From contig CACMHY010000001.1 of assembly GCA_902613595.1 (NCBI GenBank), forward strand, positions 124,001 to 188,000: DNA of 64,000 nucleotides, given 5' to 3'. Shown here one piece after another: positions 13,557 to 23,372 of the stretch. This DNA comes from an uncultured Bacteroidota bacterium (GTDB lineage Bacteria; Bacteroidota; Bacteroidia; Flavobacteriales; Flavobacteriaceae). Each line of letters opens with the position of its first letter. Within the stretch, counting starts at the first letter, position 1. Both the position numbers and the translations under genes were made by a program. The notes under the pieces were generated by a model that ran no database searches, was not told where the DNA came from, and worked only from the letters and a program-made list of their open reading frames with translations.

Positions 13557-14984
13557 ATGAACATTAGTGCCTCATCTGTTTGGGATAAATGCCTTTCTTT
13601 TATAAAAGATAACATACAGCCCCAAGCATACAAAACATGGTTTTTACCGATTAAACCTGTCAGGCTTAGTGATAATGTTCTTAGTATAGAAGTTCCGAGT
13701 AAATTTTTTTATGAATGGCTTGAGGAGCACTATATAAAATTACTAAAAACTGCATTGCAAAAGGAGTTGGGAGATGAAGCCCGTCTAATTTATTCAATCC
13801 GGATGGAAAATACATTTGGTGGCAAGGTTGCATTCACTGAAAACATTCCAAGCAATAACAAAGCTGGATTGTCTCCTCAAAACGTTGAAGCACCTCTTAA
13901 TTCTCACTCACCTGAATTGAAAAATCCTTTTGTAATTCCAGGGATTAAAAACCTTCAAATTGAATCTCAGTTAAATCCAAGTTATAATTTTGAAAATTTT
14001 TTAGAAGGAGATTCAAATAGACTCGCTCGTTCTGCCGCACTTGCTGTTGCATCGAAACCTGGCGGAACATCCTTCAATCCACTTTTGATATTTGGTGGGG
14101 TTGGATTAGGAAAAACTCACCTAGCCCATGCCATCGGTGTGGATATAAAAGAAAAATATCAAGATAAAACAGTTCTTTACATTGCGGCAGAGAAGTTTAC
14201 TCAACAATATATTGAAGCTGTTAAAAAAAATACTCGAAACGACTTTATTCATTTTTATCAATTGTTAGATGTACTTATTATAGATGATGTTCAATTTCTC
14301 TCAGGTAAAACAGGAACCCAAGATGTGTTCTTTCATATATTCAACCATTTACACCAAAATGGTAAGCAAGTAGTCCTTACATCTGATAAAGCTCCTGTTG
14401 ATATGCAAGACATTGAGCAGCGGCTTCTTTCCAGATTCAAGTGGGGTTTGTCTGCAGAACTCCAATTGCCAAACTTCGAAACACGTATTTCAATATTAAA
14501 AAATAAGTTATACAGAGACGGTGTATCAATCAACAATGATGTTATTGAGTATGTTGCAAAAAATATAAAAACTAATGTACGCGAGTTAGAGGGAGCCATA
14601 ATTTCCTTAATAGCACAATCTTCATTTAATAAAGTTGAGATCACACAAGAGTTAGCACAAGACATTGTAATGAAGTTTGTAAAAAATACAAAAAGAGAAG
14701 TCTCTATTGATTATATACAAAAAGTGGTTTCAGATTATTTTCAGATGGACATAGAGACTCTACAATCCAAAACTCGCAGGAGACATATTGTTCAAGCCAG
14801 ACAATTAGCCATGTATTTTGCAAAAAAATTTACAAAGGCATCCTTAGCAAGTATTGGAAGTCAAATCGGTAAACGAGATCACGCAACGGTTCTTCATGCA
14901 TGCAAAACTGTCGATAATTTGACTTTTACTGATAAGCAGTTTCGTAAATACGTGGAAGATTTAAGCCAAAAACTAACTCCATAG
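13557..14984 (+). CDS. dnaA: Chromosomal replication initiator protein DnaA
   Basis: GGVGLGKTHLAHAIG, VLIIDDVQFL, C-terminal GKRDHATVLHACK. Confidence 0.99.
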   Translation: MNISASSVWDKCLSFIKDNIQPQAYKTWFLPIKPVRLSDNVLSIEVPSKFFYEWLEEHYIKLLKTALQKELGDEARLIYSIRMENTFGGKVAFTENIPSNNKAGLSPQNVEAPLNSHSPELKNPFVIPGIKNLQIESQLNPSYNFENFLEGDSNRLARSAALAVASKPGGTSFNPLLIFGGVGLGKTHLAHAIGVDIKEKYQDKTVLYIAAEKFTQQYIEAVKKNTRNDFIHFYQLLDVLIIDDVQFLSGKTGTQDVFFHIFNHLHQNGKQVVLTSDKAPVDMQDIEQRLLSRFKWGLSAELQLPNFETRISILKNKLYRDGVSINNDVIEYVAKNIKTNVRELEGAIISLIAQSSFNKVEITQELAQDIVMKFVKNTKREVSIDYIQKVVSDYFQMDIETLQSKTRRRHIVQARQLAMYFAKKFTKASLASIGSQIGKRDHATVLHACKTVDNLTFTDKQFRKYVEDLSQKLTP

Positions 14985-15093
14985 TTATTTATTCCATGGG
15001 ATTGCTTTAAGTTCTCATGTATGATTAATAATTTTTTCCATTTATTCATTTATTTCTAACAGATCAATTTCTTAATTAGATGAAAATTACACT

Positions 15094-15828
15094 TTGATTA
15101 TGGAAGGAAAAAAACTTAGAAAAGGTATATTACATTTAATTCCAACTCCAATTGGAAACAGCTCTCCATTTCAAGTAATTCCAATTTCAGTAAAAAAAGA
15201 AGTCACAAGCTTAACCAATTTTATAGTTGAAAGTGAACGAAGTGCTCGTCGTTTTATAAAGAAAATAATTCCAAATAAAAATCAAGATGAGTTAAATATT
15301 TTTCTATTAAATAAATTTACAACTAAAAGTGAACTGGGAAGTTATTTAGATCCCTGTTTGAATGGACTCTCAATGGGTCTTCTTTCCGATGCGGGATGCC
15401 CTGGAATTGCTGATCCAGGAGCCTTAATTGTTTCAAAAGCTCATGAATCTGAAATAATAGTTAAACCTCATGTTGGTCCGTCCTCTATAATTTTGGCCTT
15501 GATGAGTTCGGGAATGAATGGACAGAACTTTTCTTTTAATGGATACCTCTCAATAGAAAGAAAACAAAGATTAAAAGATTTTAAAAAATTTGAACAAATC
15601 GCGATCAATAGAAACCAAACCCAAATTTTCATAGAAACACCTTACAGGAATGATTCCTTTTTTTTTGATGCACTTAAAGCTTTAAAAAATAATACGAGAT
15701 TTTGTATTGCATGTGATCTCAACCTTGATTCAGAATATATTAAAACACAAACTATTTGGGAATGGAAGAAAGTTAAAACTAACCTTAATAAACGCCCTTG
15801 TATTTTTATTATTGAAGGGGGGAGCTAG
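15094..15828 (+). CDS. SAM-dependent methyltransferase, RsmI-like (tetrapyrrole methylase fold)
   Basis: LHLIPTPIGN, GLLSDAGCPGIADPGALIV, GPSSIILALMSSGMNGQNFSFNGYL, FIETPYRN. Confidence 0.85.
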   Translation: MIMEGKKLRKGILHLIPTPIGNSSPFQVIPISVKKEVTSLTNFIVESERSARRFIKKIIPNKNQDELNIFLLNKFTTKSELGSYLDPCLNGLSMGLLSDAGCPGIADPGALIVSKAHESEIIVKPHVGPSSIILALMSSGMNGQNFSFNGYLSIERKQRLKDFKKFEQIAINRNQTQIFIETPYRNDSFFFDALKALKNNTRFCIACDLNLDSEYIKTQTIWEWKKVKTNLNKRPCIFIIEGGS

Positions 15829-16868
15829 CGAAATAATTTATTTCTATTTAACCACTCAGTGTAAAGCTTTTTATTTCTTATGTGTTCTGAATAATTTTTC
15901 GAAAAAAGATGAAAACCTGGATCGGTTGGAGACGCAACAAAATAAAGATAATTATGTATTCCTGGATTTAGGACTGCTTCAATCGTAGATAGGTTTGGCA
16001 TACATATAGGGCCTGGAGTTAAGCCCTTATAGCGATAAGTGTTATATGGAGAATTCAGTTTAAGGTCTCTATATAAAACTCTTCTAATAATTTTTTTAAA
16101 GTTTTTTTCTTTCTTTTTGATGGCATAAATAACAGTTGGATCAGCTTGAAGTTTCATATTTTTTCTTAAACGATTATGATAAACTCCAGAAATTATATTT
16201 TGTTCTTCAGAACGTAATGACTCCTTCTGGACTATTGACGCTAAAATATAAACTTCAATTGGACTTAAATTCAAGGCATTTGCCTTTCGAACTCTTTCCT
16301 CATTCCAAAATAAATTGTAGTATTCCAGCATCCGGTTTCTAAAATCTTCGGGTGTAACATCCCAAAAAAAATCGTAAGTATTTGGTAAGTACATCGCAAG
16401 AGCCGTTTCCGAAGTAAAACCTAAAGATTTTAAAAACTTTTCATTTTTAAATGCATTTAATAATTCAACACTATCAGCCTCAATTTGTTTTGAAATACGC
16501 GCAGCCAAATCCTCTAAACGCTCTAAATTATTAAAAACAACCTTAGTGGTGAGGCGCTCTGTACGAAGAAGATTAACAATATCGTTATTACCCATGCCTC
16601 TTTTAATTCTATACTTTCCAGGACGAACTTTTGAAAAAAATCCTTTTTTTTCAGCTGCAATTGTAAAATATTTTAAAGATTTTAATATTGGTTTTAAATT
16701 TATTAAAAGTGAGTCTACGTTGTCATCTTTGTCGATATACACGTATGAATAGTTATTGCTAAAATTTGTGTTTGACCAAAAAAAAATCTTATAAAAATGT
16801 ATCACAAAATAAATTCCTAAAATTGAAAGTAGTAGACTAAATAAAACTAAAACTCTTTGTTTATTCAT
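15825..16868 (-). CDS. mltG: Endolytic murein transglycosylase MltG (YceG-like)
   Basis: SIVQKES, QADPTVIYA, YNTYRYKGLTPGPICMPNLSTIEAVLNP. Start placed at MNKQRV (16868), not the ORF-track 16919, which overlaps the upstream gene. Confidence 0.93.
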   Translation of the reverse strand: MNKQRVLVLFSLLLSILGIYFVIHFYKIFFWSNTNFSNNYSYVYIDKDDNVDSLLINLKPILKSLKYFTIAAEKKGFFSKVRPGKYRIKRGMGNNDIVNLLRTERLTTKVVFNNLERLEDLAARISKQIEADSVELLNAFKNEKFLKSLGFTSETALAMYLPNTYDFFWDVTPEDFRNRMLEYYNLFWNEERVRKANALNLSPIEVYILASIVQKESLRSEEQNIISGVYHNRLRKNMKLQADPTVIYAIKKKEKNFKKIIRRVLYRDLKLNSPYNTYRYKGLTPGPICMPNLSTIEAVLNPGIHNYLYFVASPTDPGFHLFSKNYSEHIRNKKLYTEWLNRNKLFR

Positions 16869-16869
16869 C

Positions 16870-17382
16870 TTAAGACAATAATTTTTGATAAAGATATTCA
16901 TCGTGAAAGCTATTTTCATAAAAGTTCCATGATTTTTTCAAACCAACTTTAACAAATCCCGATGACTCAAACAAACCTATACTAGCTATATTTTCAAAAG
17001 CTATATTCGCGTAAAGACAATTTATATTTAAATTTTTTTTTGAGTGAGTCATTAATAAATCAAGTGCTATTTTACCAAGTCCTTTATCTCTAAATTTATC
17101 AATAATCACTATTCCAACACCCGCTCTTCTGTGCAAAGGCTCAAAATCAAAAAGGTCCACAAACCCCAAGGTTGAGATTTTTGGGCTAGAAACAATAAAC
17201 CTTTTTTGTTTTACTTCAAAGATGTCATGTTTTTGTTCTGAAATAAAATTATAAAGTGTTTCCTTTGAAAATGGTTCCGTAGTATTTGAATATTTCCAAT
17301 AATTTTCGTCATTTTCAATTTGCATGAGAATGCCAATATCATCTGGTTCAAGTGCTCTTAAAAAAAGATTTTTGGAGTTCAT
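16870..17382 (-). CDS. GNAT family N-acetyltransferase
   Basis: LFLRALEPDDIGILMQIEND; GVGIVIIDKFRDKGLGKIAL. Confidence 0.85.
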   Translation of the reverse strand: MNSKNLFLRALEPDDIGILMQIENDENYWKYSNTTEPFSKETLYNFISEQKHDIFEVKQKRFIVSSPKISTLGFVDLFDFEPLHRRAGVGIVIIDKFRDKGLGKIALDLLMTHSKKNLNINCLYANIAFENIASIGLFESSGFVKVGLKKSWNFYENSFHDEYLYQKLLS

Positions 17383-18173
17383 ATTTTGTATATACCAGAA
17401 AAAACATAGCTAGCAGGGCCCTCTAAAAAAATATTTTTATACGTATCATTATGAAAATTAAAATCAACTTTTAGGCTACCTCCAAGAGTGCCTATATCTA
17501 ATTCGGTATTCCCAGATGTCTCACCAATATGATGTAAAATAATTGCAGCTGCTACTGCTCCAGTACCACAAGCTAAGGTTTCATCTTCAACACCTCGCTC
17601 ATATGTTCTAATTAAAAAATTAGAATTATTTTTTTTCTGCAGAAAATTTACATTTATTCCTTCAGAAGCAAAATCTTTTGAATAACGAATCGCAGAACCT
17701 TGTTTCTTTACATCTATTTCATAAATATTATCAACAATTTTTATATAATGTGGTGATCCAGTATTTGTTACAAATGAGTCATTGTACTTTATAAAATTTT
17801 TCACGTCATTAAACCCTAATCTAACAATATCCTTCGATAATAAGGAAGCTTCGTGGATACCGTCAATTGCATCAAATTTTGTTTTTTTACCGATCATTTT
17901 ATTATTATGAGCATAAGACACAGCACATCTTGCACCATTACCACATAGAGAGCTTAGTTTTCCATCGCAATTATAATATTTCATCTCAAAGTCTGTGCTT
18001 TGTGAAGCTGCTAAAATGATAACACCATCTGCCCCGATTCCTGTTTTACGGTCACACATTTTACTCAGCTGCTGAATGCTTAACTTAGAATACTTATTAT
18101 TAAAGTCATCAAGAATTATAAAGTCGTTGCCAGCTCCTTGGTATTTATCAAAACGTATATCCATACTTGACAA
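17379..18173 (-). CDS. dapF: Diaminopimelate epimerase
   Basis: KYQGAGNDFIILDD; CGNGARC; ERGVEDETLACGTGAVA. Confidence 0.96.
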   Translation of the reverse strand: MSSMDIRFDKYQGAGNDFIILDDFNNKYSKLSIQQLSKMCDRKTGIGADGVIILAASQSTDFEMKYYNCDGKLSSLCGNGARCAVSYAHNNKMIGKKTKFDAIDGIHEASLLSKDIVRLGFNDVKNFIKYNDSFVTNTGSPHYIKIVDNIYEIDVKKQGSAIRYSKDFASEGINVNFLQKKNNSNFLIRTYERGVEDETLACGTGAVAAAIILHHIGETSGNTELDIGTLGGSLKVDFNFHNDTYKNIFLEGPASYVFSGIYKI

Positions 18174-18262
18174 ATGTAGTCATTTTAAAAGGTGTTAAAG
18201 AGGAGTTAAAGCAAAATCATTTTTACTTAATTTCATTAAATTTGTCCAAAAAATTTAGAAAA

Positions 18263-19651
18263 ATGAAATTATTTATAAAAACTTTTGCGATAGCTATTTT
18301 AAGTGCTATTTTTTCTGTCTTTATATATGACAATTACTATTTGAAATCGGAGATGGAAATAAATGACAGTTCCAAGCAAACTTTAATTCCAACTACTTAT
18401 AAAATAAATACATCTAATATTCCGGCTGAAAGTACTGACTTTACAGTTGCTGCTTCAAAAACTATAAACGCCGTTGTACATGTTAAAAATACAAGTTCAT
18501 CCAATTCAAACTTACCCACATTTTATAAATATTTTTACGATGAAGACGAATTACCGGAAAGAATTGGAACTGGTTCAGGAGTAATTGTATCTCCTGATGG
18601 TTATATAATCACAAATAACCATGTTATAGAAAATAGTAATGAAATAGAAATAACCACAAATGATAATAAATCCTTTAAAGCCAAAATAATTGGAACTGAT
18701 ACTGATACTGACATAGCAGTTCTTAAAATTGATGCTGGCAAAAAACTTCCTTATATTTATTTTGGAAATTCTGATGCAACTAGAATTGGAGAATGGGTTT
18801 TGGCTGTTGGAAACCCGTTTAATTTAAATTCAACTGTAACTGCTGGAATAATAAGCGCAAAATCAAGAGATCTAAACAAAAGAGATGGTGTAAATGAATC
18901 ATACATTCAGACTGATGCAGCTGTAAACAGAGGAAATAGTGGAGGTGCATTAGTAAATACACAAGGAGAACTAATTGGCATAAATACAGCTATAACTTCT
19001 GTTTCTGGGGGTTTTGTTGGTTATTCTTTTGCTGTGCCAAGTAATGTAGCTCGAAAAGTTTTTGAAGATCTCATTGAATTTGGGGATGTGCAGAAAGGTC
19101 TTCTGGGTGTTGTAGGTCAGGCATTAGATTCAGAAACTGCAGAACGTTTTAACGTAATAGAAACAGAAGGTTTTTATATTACAGATTTAGAAAAAGGCCT
19201 GGGTGCAGACTTAGCTGGATTAAAGCCTGGAGATATAATTAAAAGTGTAGATGGTATTATGATAAACAAATTTGCTGATTTATCTGGGTATTTATCCACA
19301 AAGAGGCCAGGAGAAAAAGTTGGGGTTATATACATACGTGAGGGAAAAGAAAATAAAGTTAATGTCCAATTAGAAAAAATTAATCGTGCTATATTTTTTT
19401 ACATGGAAGTCAGAGAATTAACCTCAGAACAGAAAAAAGAATATAACACTGACTATGGTCTTTACATATCCAACATGAACAACCGAAGGCTTTATCAAAA
19501 TGGAATTGATAGTGGATATCTTATATTAGAAGTGAATGGAAATAAAGTTGATGTTCTTTCAGATGTAAAAGGTTACAAAATCAATGATTTAGAAAGTATC
19601 TTATTTTTGAATCCAGATGGTGAAAAGGAAAAAATAATATTACAATTTTAA
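18263..19651 (+). CDS. DegQ/HtrA-type periplasmic serine protease with PDZ domain
   Basis: TGSGVIVSPDGYIITNNHVI, D-I-A-V-L-K, GNSGGALVN. Start moved to MKLFIKTFAIAIL (18263), which gives a normal signal peptide. Confidence 0.94.
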   Translation: MKLFIKTFAIAILSAIFSVFIYDNYYLKSEMEINDSSKQTLIPTTYKINTSNIPAESTDFTVAASKTINAVVHVKNTSSSNSNLPTFYKYFYDEDELPERIGTGSGVIVSPDGYIITNNHVIENSNEIEITTNDNKSFKAKIIGTDTDTDIAVLKIDAGKKLPYIYFGNSDATRIGEWVLAVGNPFNLNSTVTAGIISAKSRDLNKRDGVNESYIQTDAAVNRGNSGGALVNTQGELIGINTAITSVSGGFVGYSFAVPSNVARKVFEDLIEFGDVQKGLLGVVGQALDSETAERFNVIETEGFYITDLEKGLGADLAGLKPGDIIKSVDGIMINKFADLSGYLSTKRPGEKVGVIYIREGKENKVNVQLEKINRAIFFYMEVRELTSEQKKEYNTDYGLYISNMNNRRLYQNGIDSGYLILEVNGNKVDVLSDVKGYKINDLESILFLNPDGEKEKIILQF

Positions 19652-19705
19652 AAATAAAATTATAATTTATCGTGGCCTCGAGTATTTTTAATATCAAAAC
19701 AAAAT

Positions 19706-20383
19706 GTGATGCGGATCGATATTATTACATTATTTCCTAATTTAATTAAAAGTCCTTTTGAATCTTCTATACTCAAAAGAGCAATAGCTATGGGGAAGGC
19801 TGAGGTGCATTTTCATGACCTAAGGAATTATGCCACAAACAAAAATAAACAAGTAGATGATTACCCTTTTGGAGGGGGTGCTGGTATGGTTATGATGATT
19901 GAACCCATTGATCGTTGTATTATGATGCTAAAAAAAAATAGAAATTATGATTCAATCATTTATCTGACACCTGATGGAGATCAACTAAATCAAATGAAAA
20001 TTAATACTTTTTCAACACTAAAAAATATTATCATGTTGTGTGGACATTACAAAGGAGTTGACCAACGTGTCCGCGATCACTTAATTACAGACGAAATATC
20101 AATTGGTGATTTTGTTTTATCTGGAGGAGAATTAGCAGCTACAATTTTATGTGATTCAATAATTCGCCTAATTCCTGGAGTAATTGGTGACGAATCATCT
20201 GCTCTTTCAGACAGTTTTCAAGATGACCTTTTAGCGCCTCCAATATATACTCGACCATCAAATTATAAAGGTTGGAAGGTGCCTGATGTTCTATTGTCTG
20301 GGAATGCCTCCATGATAAGTAATTGGAGAGAGGAGGAGTCTTTCAAACATACACAAGAACGCAGACCTGATCTTTTGAAATAA
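19706..20383 (+). CDS. trmD: tRNA (guanine-N1)-methyltransferase
   Basis: [51 protein letters not shown]. Confidence 0.98.
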   Translation: MMRIDIITLFPNLIKSPFESSILKRAIAMGKAEVHFHDLRNYATNKNKQVDDYPFGGGAGMVMMIEPIDRCIMMLKKNRNYDSIIYLTPDGDQLNQMKINTFSTLKNIIMLCGHYKGVDQRVRDHLITDEISIGDFVLSGGELAATILCDSIIRLIPGVIGDESSALSDSFQDDLLAPPIYTRPSNYKGWKVPDVLLSGNASMISNWREEESFKHTQERRPDLLK

Positions 20384-20425
20384 TATTTGAAATCTCATAA
20401 ATCAATAAATATTGTTTTAGGGGTG

Positions 20426-20453
20426 TTGTTTACATCAAAAAAGTTTAATTTTG
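20426..20453 (+). promoter_or_regulatory. Candidate Bacteroidota-type promoter for rplS (TTG-N17-TAATTTTG)
   Basis: TTG at 20426-20428 and TAATTTTG at 20446-20453 fit the -33/-7 (TTTG / TAnnTTTG) consensus. Confidence 0.5.
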
Positions 20454-20524
20454 CAAATTGACTTTTAAAAGTAAAAATAATTAGATAATAAAATTCCTTA
20501 TTCATAAACTTACAACTTCACCCC

Positions 20525-20869
20525 ATGGAATCCTTAATTAATTTTGTTCAAAATGAGTTTATAACAAAAAAAAATCTTCCAGACTTTAAAACAGGTGACA
20601 CACTAACAGTCTATTATCAAATCAGAGAAGGAGAGAAAGTTCGTACTCAGTTTTTTAAAGGAACTGTAATCCAAATAAAAGGGCAAGGTCTCTCTAAAAC
20701 ATTTACAATCCGTAAAATGTCGGGTACGGTAGGAGTTGAAAGAATATTTCCTATAAACTTGCCTACGATAGAAAAAATTGAAGTTAACAAAAAGGGTAAA
20801 GTTCGCCAATCACGAATTTATTATTTTAAAAACCTTCGTGGTAAAAAAGCAAGAATAAAAGAGTTATAA
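20525..20869 (+). CDS. rplS: 50S ribosomal protein L19
   Basis: GDTLTVYYQIREGEKVRTQFFKGTVIQIKG; VERIFPINLPTIEKIEV. Confidence 0.98.
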   Translation: MESLINFVQNEFITKKNLPDFKTGDTLTVYYQIREGEKVRTQFFKGTVIQIKGQGLSKTFTIRKMSGTVGVERIFPINLPTIEKIEVNKKGKVRQSRIYYFKNLRGKKARIKEL

Positions 20870-20961
20870 TAATCTAAAAATATTTCCGTTTTATTTTAGG
20901 GAAGACCCTACCATGGTTTATTAAATTTACTAAGGGCTTTTAAACAAAAAAAAATAATCTA

Positions 20962-22188
20962 ATGTCAAAAATTAAAGTTGTTAACCCAGTGGTAGAGATG
21001 GATGGAGATGAGATGACCAGAATAATCTGGAAGTTTATAAAAGAACAACTTATACTCCCCTACCTAGATATTAAAATTGAATATTATGATCTTTCAGTTA
21101 CATCACGTGATGCTACTGAAGATAAGATTACGGTACAAGCAGCTCATGCTGTAAAAAAACACAATGTTGGAATAAAGTGTGCTACAATTACTCCCGATGA
21201 AGATCGAGTAAAAGAGTTTAATTTATCAAATATGTGGAGATCACCAAATGGGACAATTAGGAATATTGTTGGTGGAACGGTATTCCGTGAGCCAATTATT
21301 ATGAAAAACGTGCCACGTTATGTTCAAGGATGGACAAAACCAATCTGTATAGGAAGGCATGCATTTGGAGACCAATACAAAGCTGCTGATACTGTAACAA
21401 ACGGAAGGGGGAAATTAACAATGACTTTTACGCCAGATGATGGGGGTACACCTAAAACATGGGAAGTTTACCATTTCAAAGAAAATGGTGTGGCAATGAG
21501 TATGTACAATATTGATTCATCTATATATGGATTTGCCAGGTCTTGCATGAACAGGGCATTAGATAAAAAGTGGCCTTTATACTTATCGACTAAAAATACA
21601 ATACTTAAGGCATATGATGGTCGCTTCAAAGATATTTTTCAAGAAGTATACGAAAATGAATTTCATGATCTTTTTAAAAATGCTGGCATAAAATATGAAC
21701 ACCGACTAATAGACGATATGGTTGCTGCTGCAATGAAAATGAATGGGGGATTTGTATGGGCCTGCAAAAATTATGATGGAGACGTACAATCCGATACGGT
21801 CGCACAAGGTTTTGGTTCATTGGGGCTAATGACATCAACCTTAGTAACTCCAGACGGCAAGACAATGGAAGCTGAAGCAGCACATGGAACAGTAACTCGA
21901 CACTACAGACAATATCAGCAAGGAAATGAAACATCAACTAATCCTATTGCCTCTATATTCGCATGGACTCGTGGACTAGCCCACAGAGGTAAACTTGACG
22001 AGAATAAAAACTTAATTGACTTTTGTTTGACACTTGAAAATGTATGTATTGAAACTGTGGAAAGTGGAAAAATGACAAAGGATCTTGCAGTTTTAATTCA
22101 TGGGAAAAAAACCAATAGCACACATTATCTTACTACACAACAATTTCTTTCAGAGTTGAAAAAAAATCTAGAGTCTAAAATTGGATGA
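20962..22188 (+). CDS. icd: NADP-dependent isocitrate dehydrogenase (eukaryote-like homodimeric type)
   Basis: [56 protein letters not shown]. Confidence 0.95.
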   Translation: MSKIKVVNPVVEMDGDEMTRIIWKFIKEQLILPYLDIKIEYYDLSVTSRDATEDKITVQAAHAVKKHNVGIKCATITPDEDRVKEFNLSNMWRSPNGTIRNIVGGTVFREPIIMKNVPRYVQGWTKPICIGRHAFGDQYKAADTVTNGRGKLTMTFTPDDGGTPKTWEVYHFKENGVAMSMYNIDSSIYGFARSCMNRALDKKWPLYLSTKNTILKAYDGRFKDIFQEVYENEFHDLFKNAGIKYEHRLIDDMVAAAMKMNGGFVWACKNYDGDVQSDTVAQGFGSLGLMTSTLVTPDGKTMEAEAAHGTVTRHYRQYQQGNETSTNPIASIFAWTRGLAHRGKLDENKNLIDFCLTLENVCIETVESGKMTKDLAVLIHGKKTNSTHYLTTQQFLSELKKNLESKIG

Positions 22189-22221
22189 AACCCCATATAT
22201 TGATAAAATATTGTTTTTTAA

Positions 22222-23037
22222 ATGACTTTTAAAAAAATCACCGAATCTGAATCTCATCATAAAGGTTTAGAGAAAAAAACTGTTAGTCAATTGCTAGATG
22301 GAATGCATGAAGAGGATATTAAAGCTGTTAAAGCTGTTGGACTAGTCAAAAATAAAACTGCTAAACTAATTTCTGTAATTGTTGAACACTTAAAAAAAGG
22401 TGGTCGCCTTTTTTATATTGGTGCAGGAACAAGCGGTAGACTTGGAGTTTTGGATGCATCTGAATGTCCTCCTACTTTTGGAACTTCACCAGACAGAGTA
22501 ATTGGAATCATCGCTGGAGGCGATGATGCATTAAGAAAATCTATAGAAAAAGCAGAAGATGATACGAAACAAGCATGGAATGATTTAATTACATTCCAAG
22601 TTAATGATAAAGATATAGTAGTTGGTATTGCGGCATCTGGAACTACGCCTTATGTTGTTGGTGGTCTAAAAGAAGCTCAAAAAAATGGAATTACAACAGG
22701 CTGTATTGTATGCAATATGAATAGCCCACTTGCAAAAGTTAGTGATTATCCAATTGAAGTTATTGTCGGGCCAGAGTATTTAACAGGTAGTTCAAGGATG
22801 AAAGCAGGAACTGCACAAAAACTTATTCTTAACAGTATTACAACAGCAACTATGATACAATTGGGCCATGTCAAAGGAAATAAAATGATAGACATGCAGC
22901 TCTCAAATGATAAGCTTCAAAGTAGAGCTGAAAAAATTGTAATAGATATAACTGGAGCAGACATCAATTTAGTTAGAACACAGTTAAAAATTCACAGCAG
23001 TGTCAGAAAAGCCATTGATGAGATTAATAAAAATTAA
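22222..23037 (+). CDS. murQ: N-acetylmuramic acid 6-phosphate etherase
   Basis: LFYIGAGTSGRLGVLDASECPPTFG; GPEYLTGSSRMKAGTAQKL. Confidence 0.96.
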   Translation: MTFKKITESESHHKGLEKKTVSQLLDGMHEEDIKAVKAVGLVKNKTAKLISVIVEHLKKGGRLFYIGAGTSGRLGVLDASECPPTFGTSPDRVIGIIAGGDDALRKSIEKAEDDTKQAWNDLITFQVNDKDIVVGIAASGTTPYVVGGLKEAQKNGITTGCIVCNMNSPLAKVSDYPIEVIVGPEYLTGSSRMKAGTAQKLILNSITTATMIQLGHVKGNKMIDMQLSNDKLQSRAEKIVIDITGADINLVRTQLKIHSSVRKAIDEINKN

Positions 23038-23081
23038 TTTTTTTACTCAAAAAATCATATTTATCAAATACAACATCTAAG

Positions 23082-23315
23082 TTGGACAAAAAGTTATTAA
23101 AAAAAGGAATTAGATTTATTGCAATTTCAATTTTGTGCTGCTTTATTGGTCCAATAATTCTTTATCAGTCATTTAAAAACCAGGAACATCCCTTATATTT
23201 TTTTGTCCTGAGTATTGGATTATTGTTTTTATTCTTAGCTATTCATAATGGTTTTAAAGGTATTATGGGTATTGTTAGTGCTTTTATAGGTGAGAGAAAA
23301 AAGCGGAATATTTGA
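23082..23315 (+). CDS. Small membrane protein, DUF6095-like
   Basis: Two TM segments; probable TTG start; location between murQ and thrS. Confidence 0.55.
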   Translation: MDKKLLKKGIRFIAISILCCFIGPIILYQSFKNQEHPLYFFVLSIGLLFLFLAIHNGFKGIMGIVSAFIGERKKRNI

Positions 23316-23323
23316 TCCATCAT

Positions 23324-23353
23324 TGTAACACTCGATAAGACCAACTATCTTTG
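23324..23353 (+). promoter_or_regulatory. Candidate promoter for thrS-infC-rpmI-rplT (TTG-N19-TATCTTTG)
   Basis: TTG 23324-23326 and TATCTTTG 23346-23353; spacing and motif match Bacteroidota primary-sigma promoters; 20 bp before thrS ATG. Confidence 0.6.
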
Positions 23354-23372
23354 TCAAGTTTTACTAAATAAA

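Noticed and set aside
14333-14665. 110-aa minus-strand ORF
   Set aside because: Antisense to the conserved AAA+ and C-terminal part of dnaA.
19292-19300. Exact DnaA box TTATCCACA
   Set aside because: Single copy inside the degQ-like coding sequence; another isolated copy occurs in the MATE gene (52110-52118). No cluster, so not evidence for oriC.
20896-20940. TAGGG-AAGA-CCCTA and CCCT...AGGG pairings upstream of icd, resembling an attenuator
   Set aside because: Stems are only 4-5 bp in AT-rich DNA; too weak to call without covariation.
23082-23315. Considered as a novel toxin-like small membrane protein
   Set aside because: Looks like the common flavobacterial DUF6095-type membrane protein and has no antitoxin-like neighbour.
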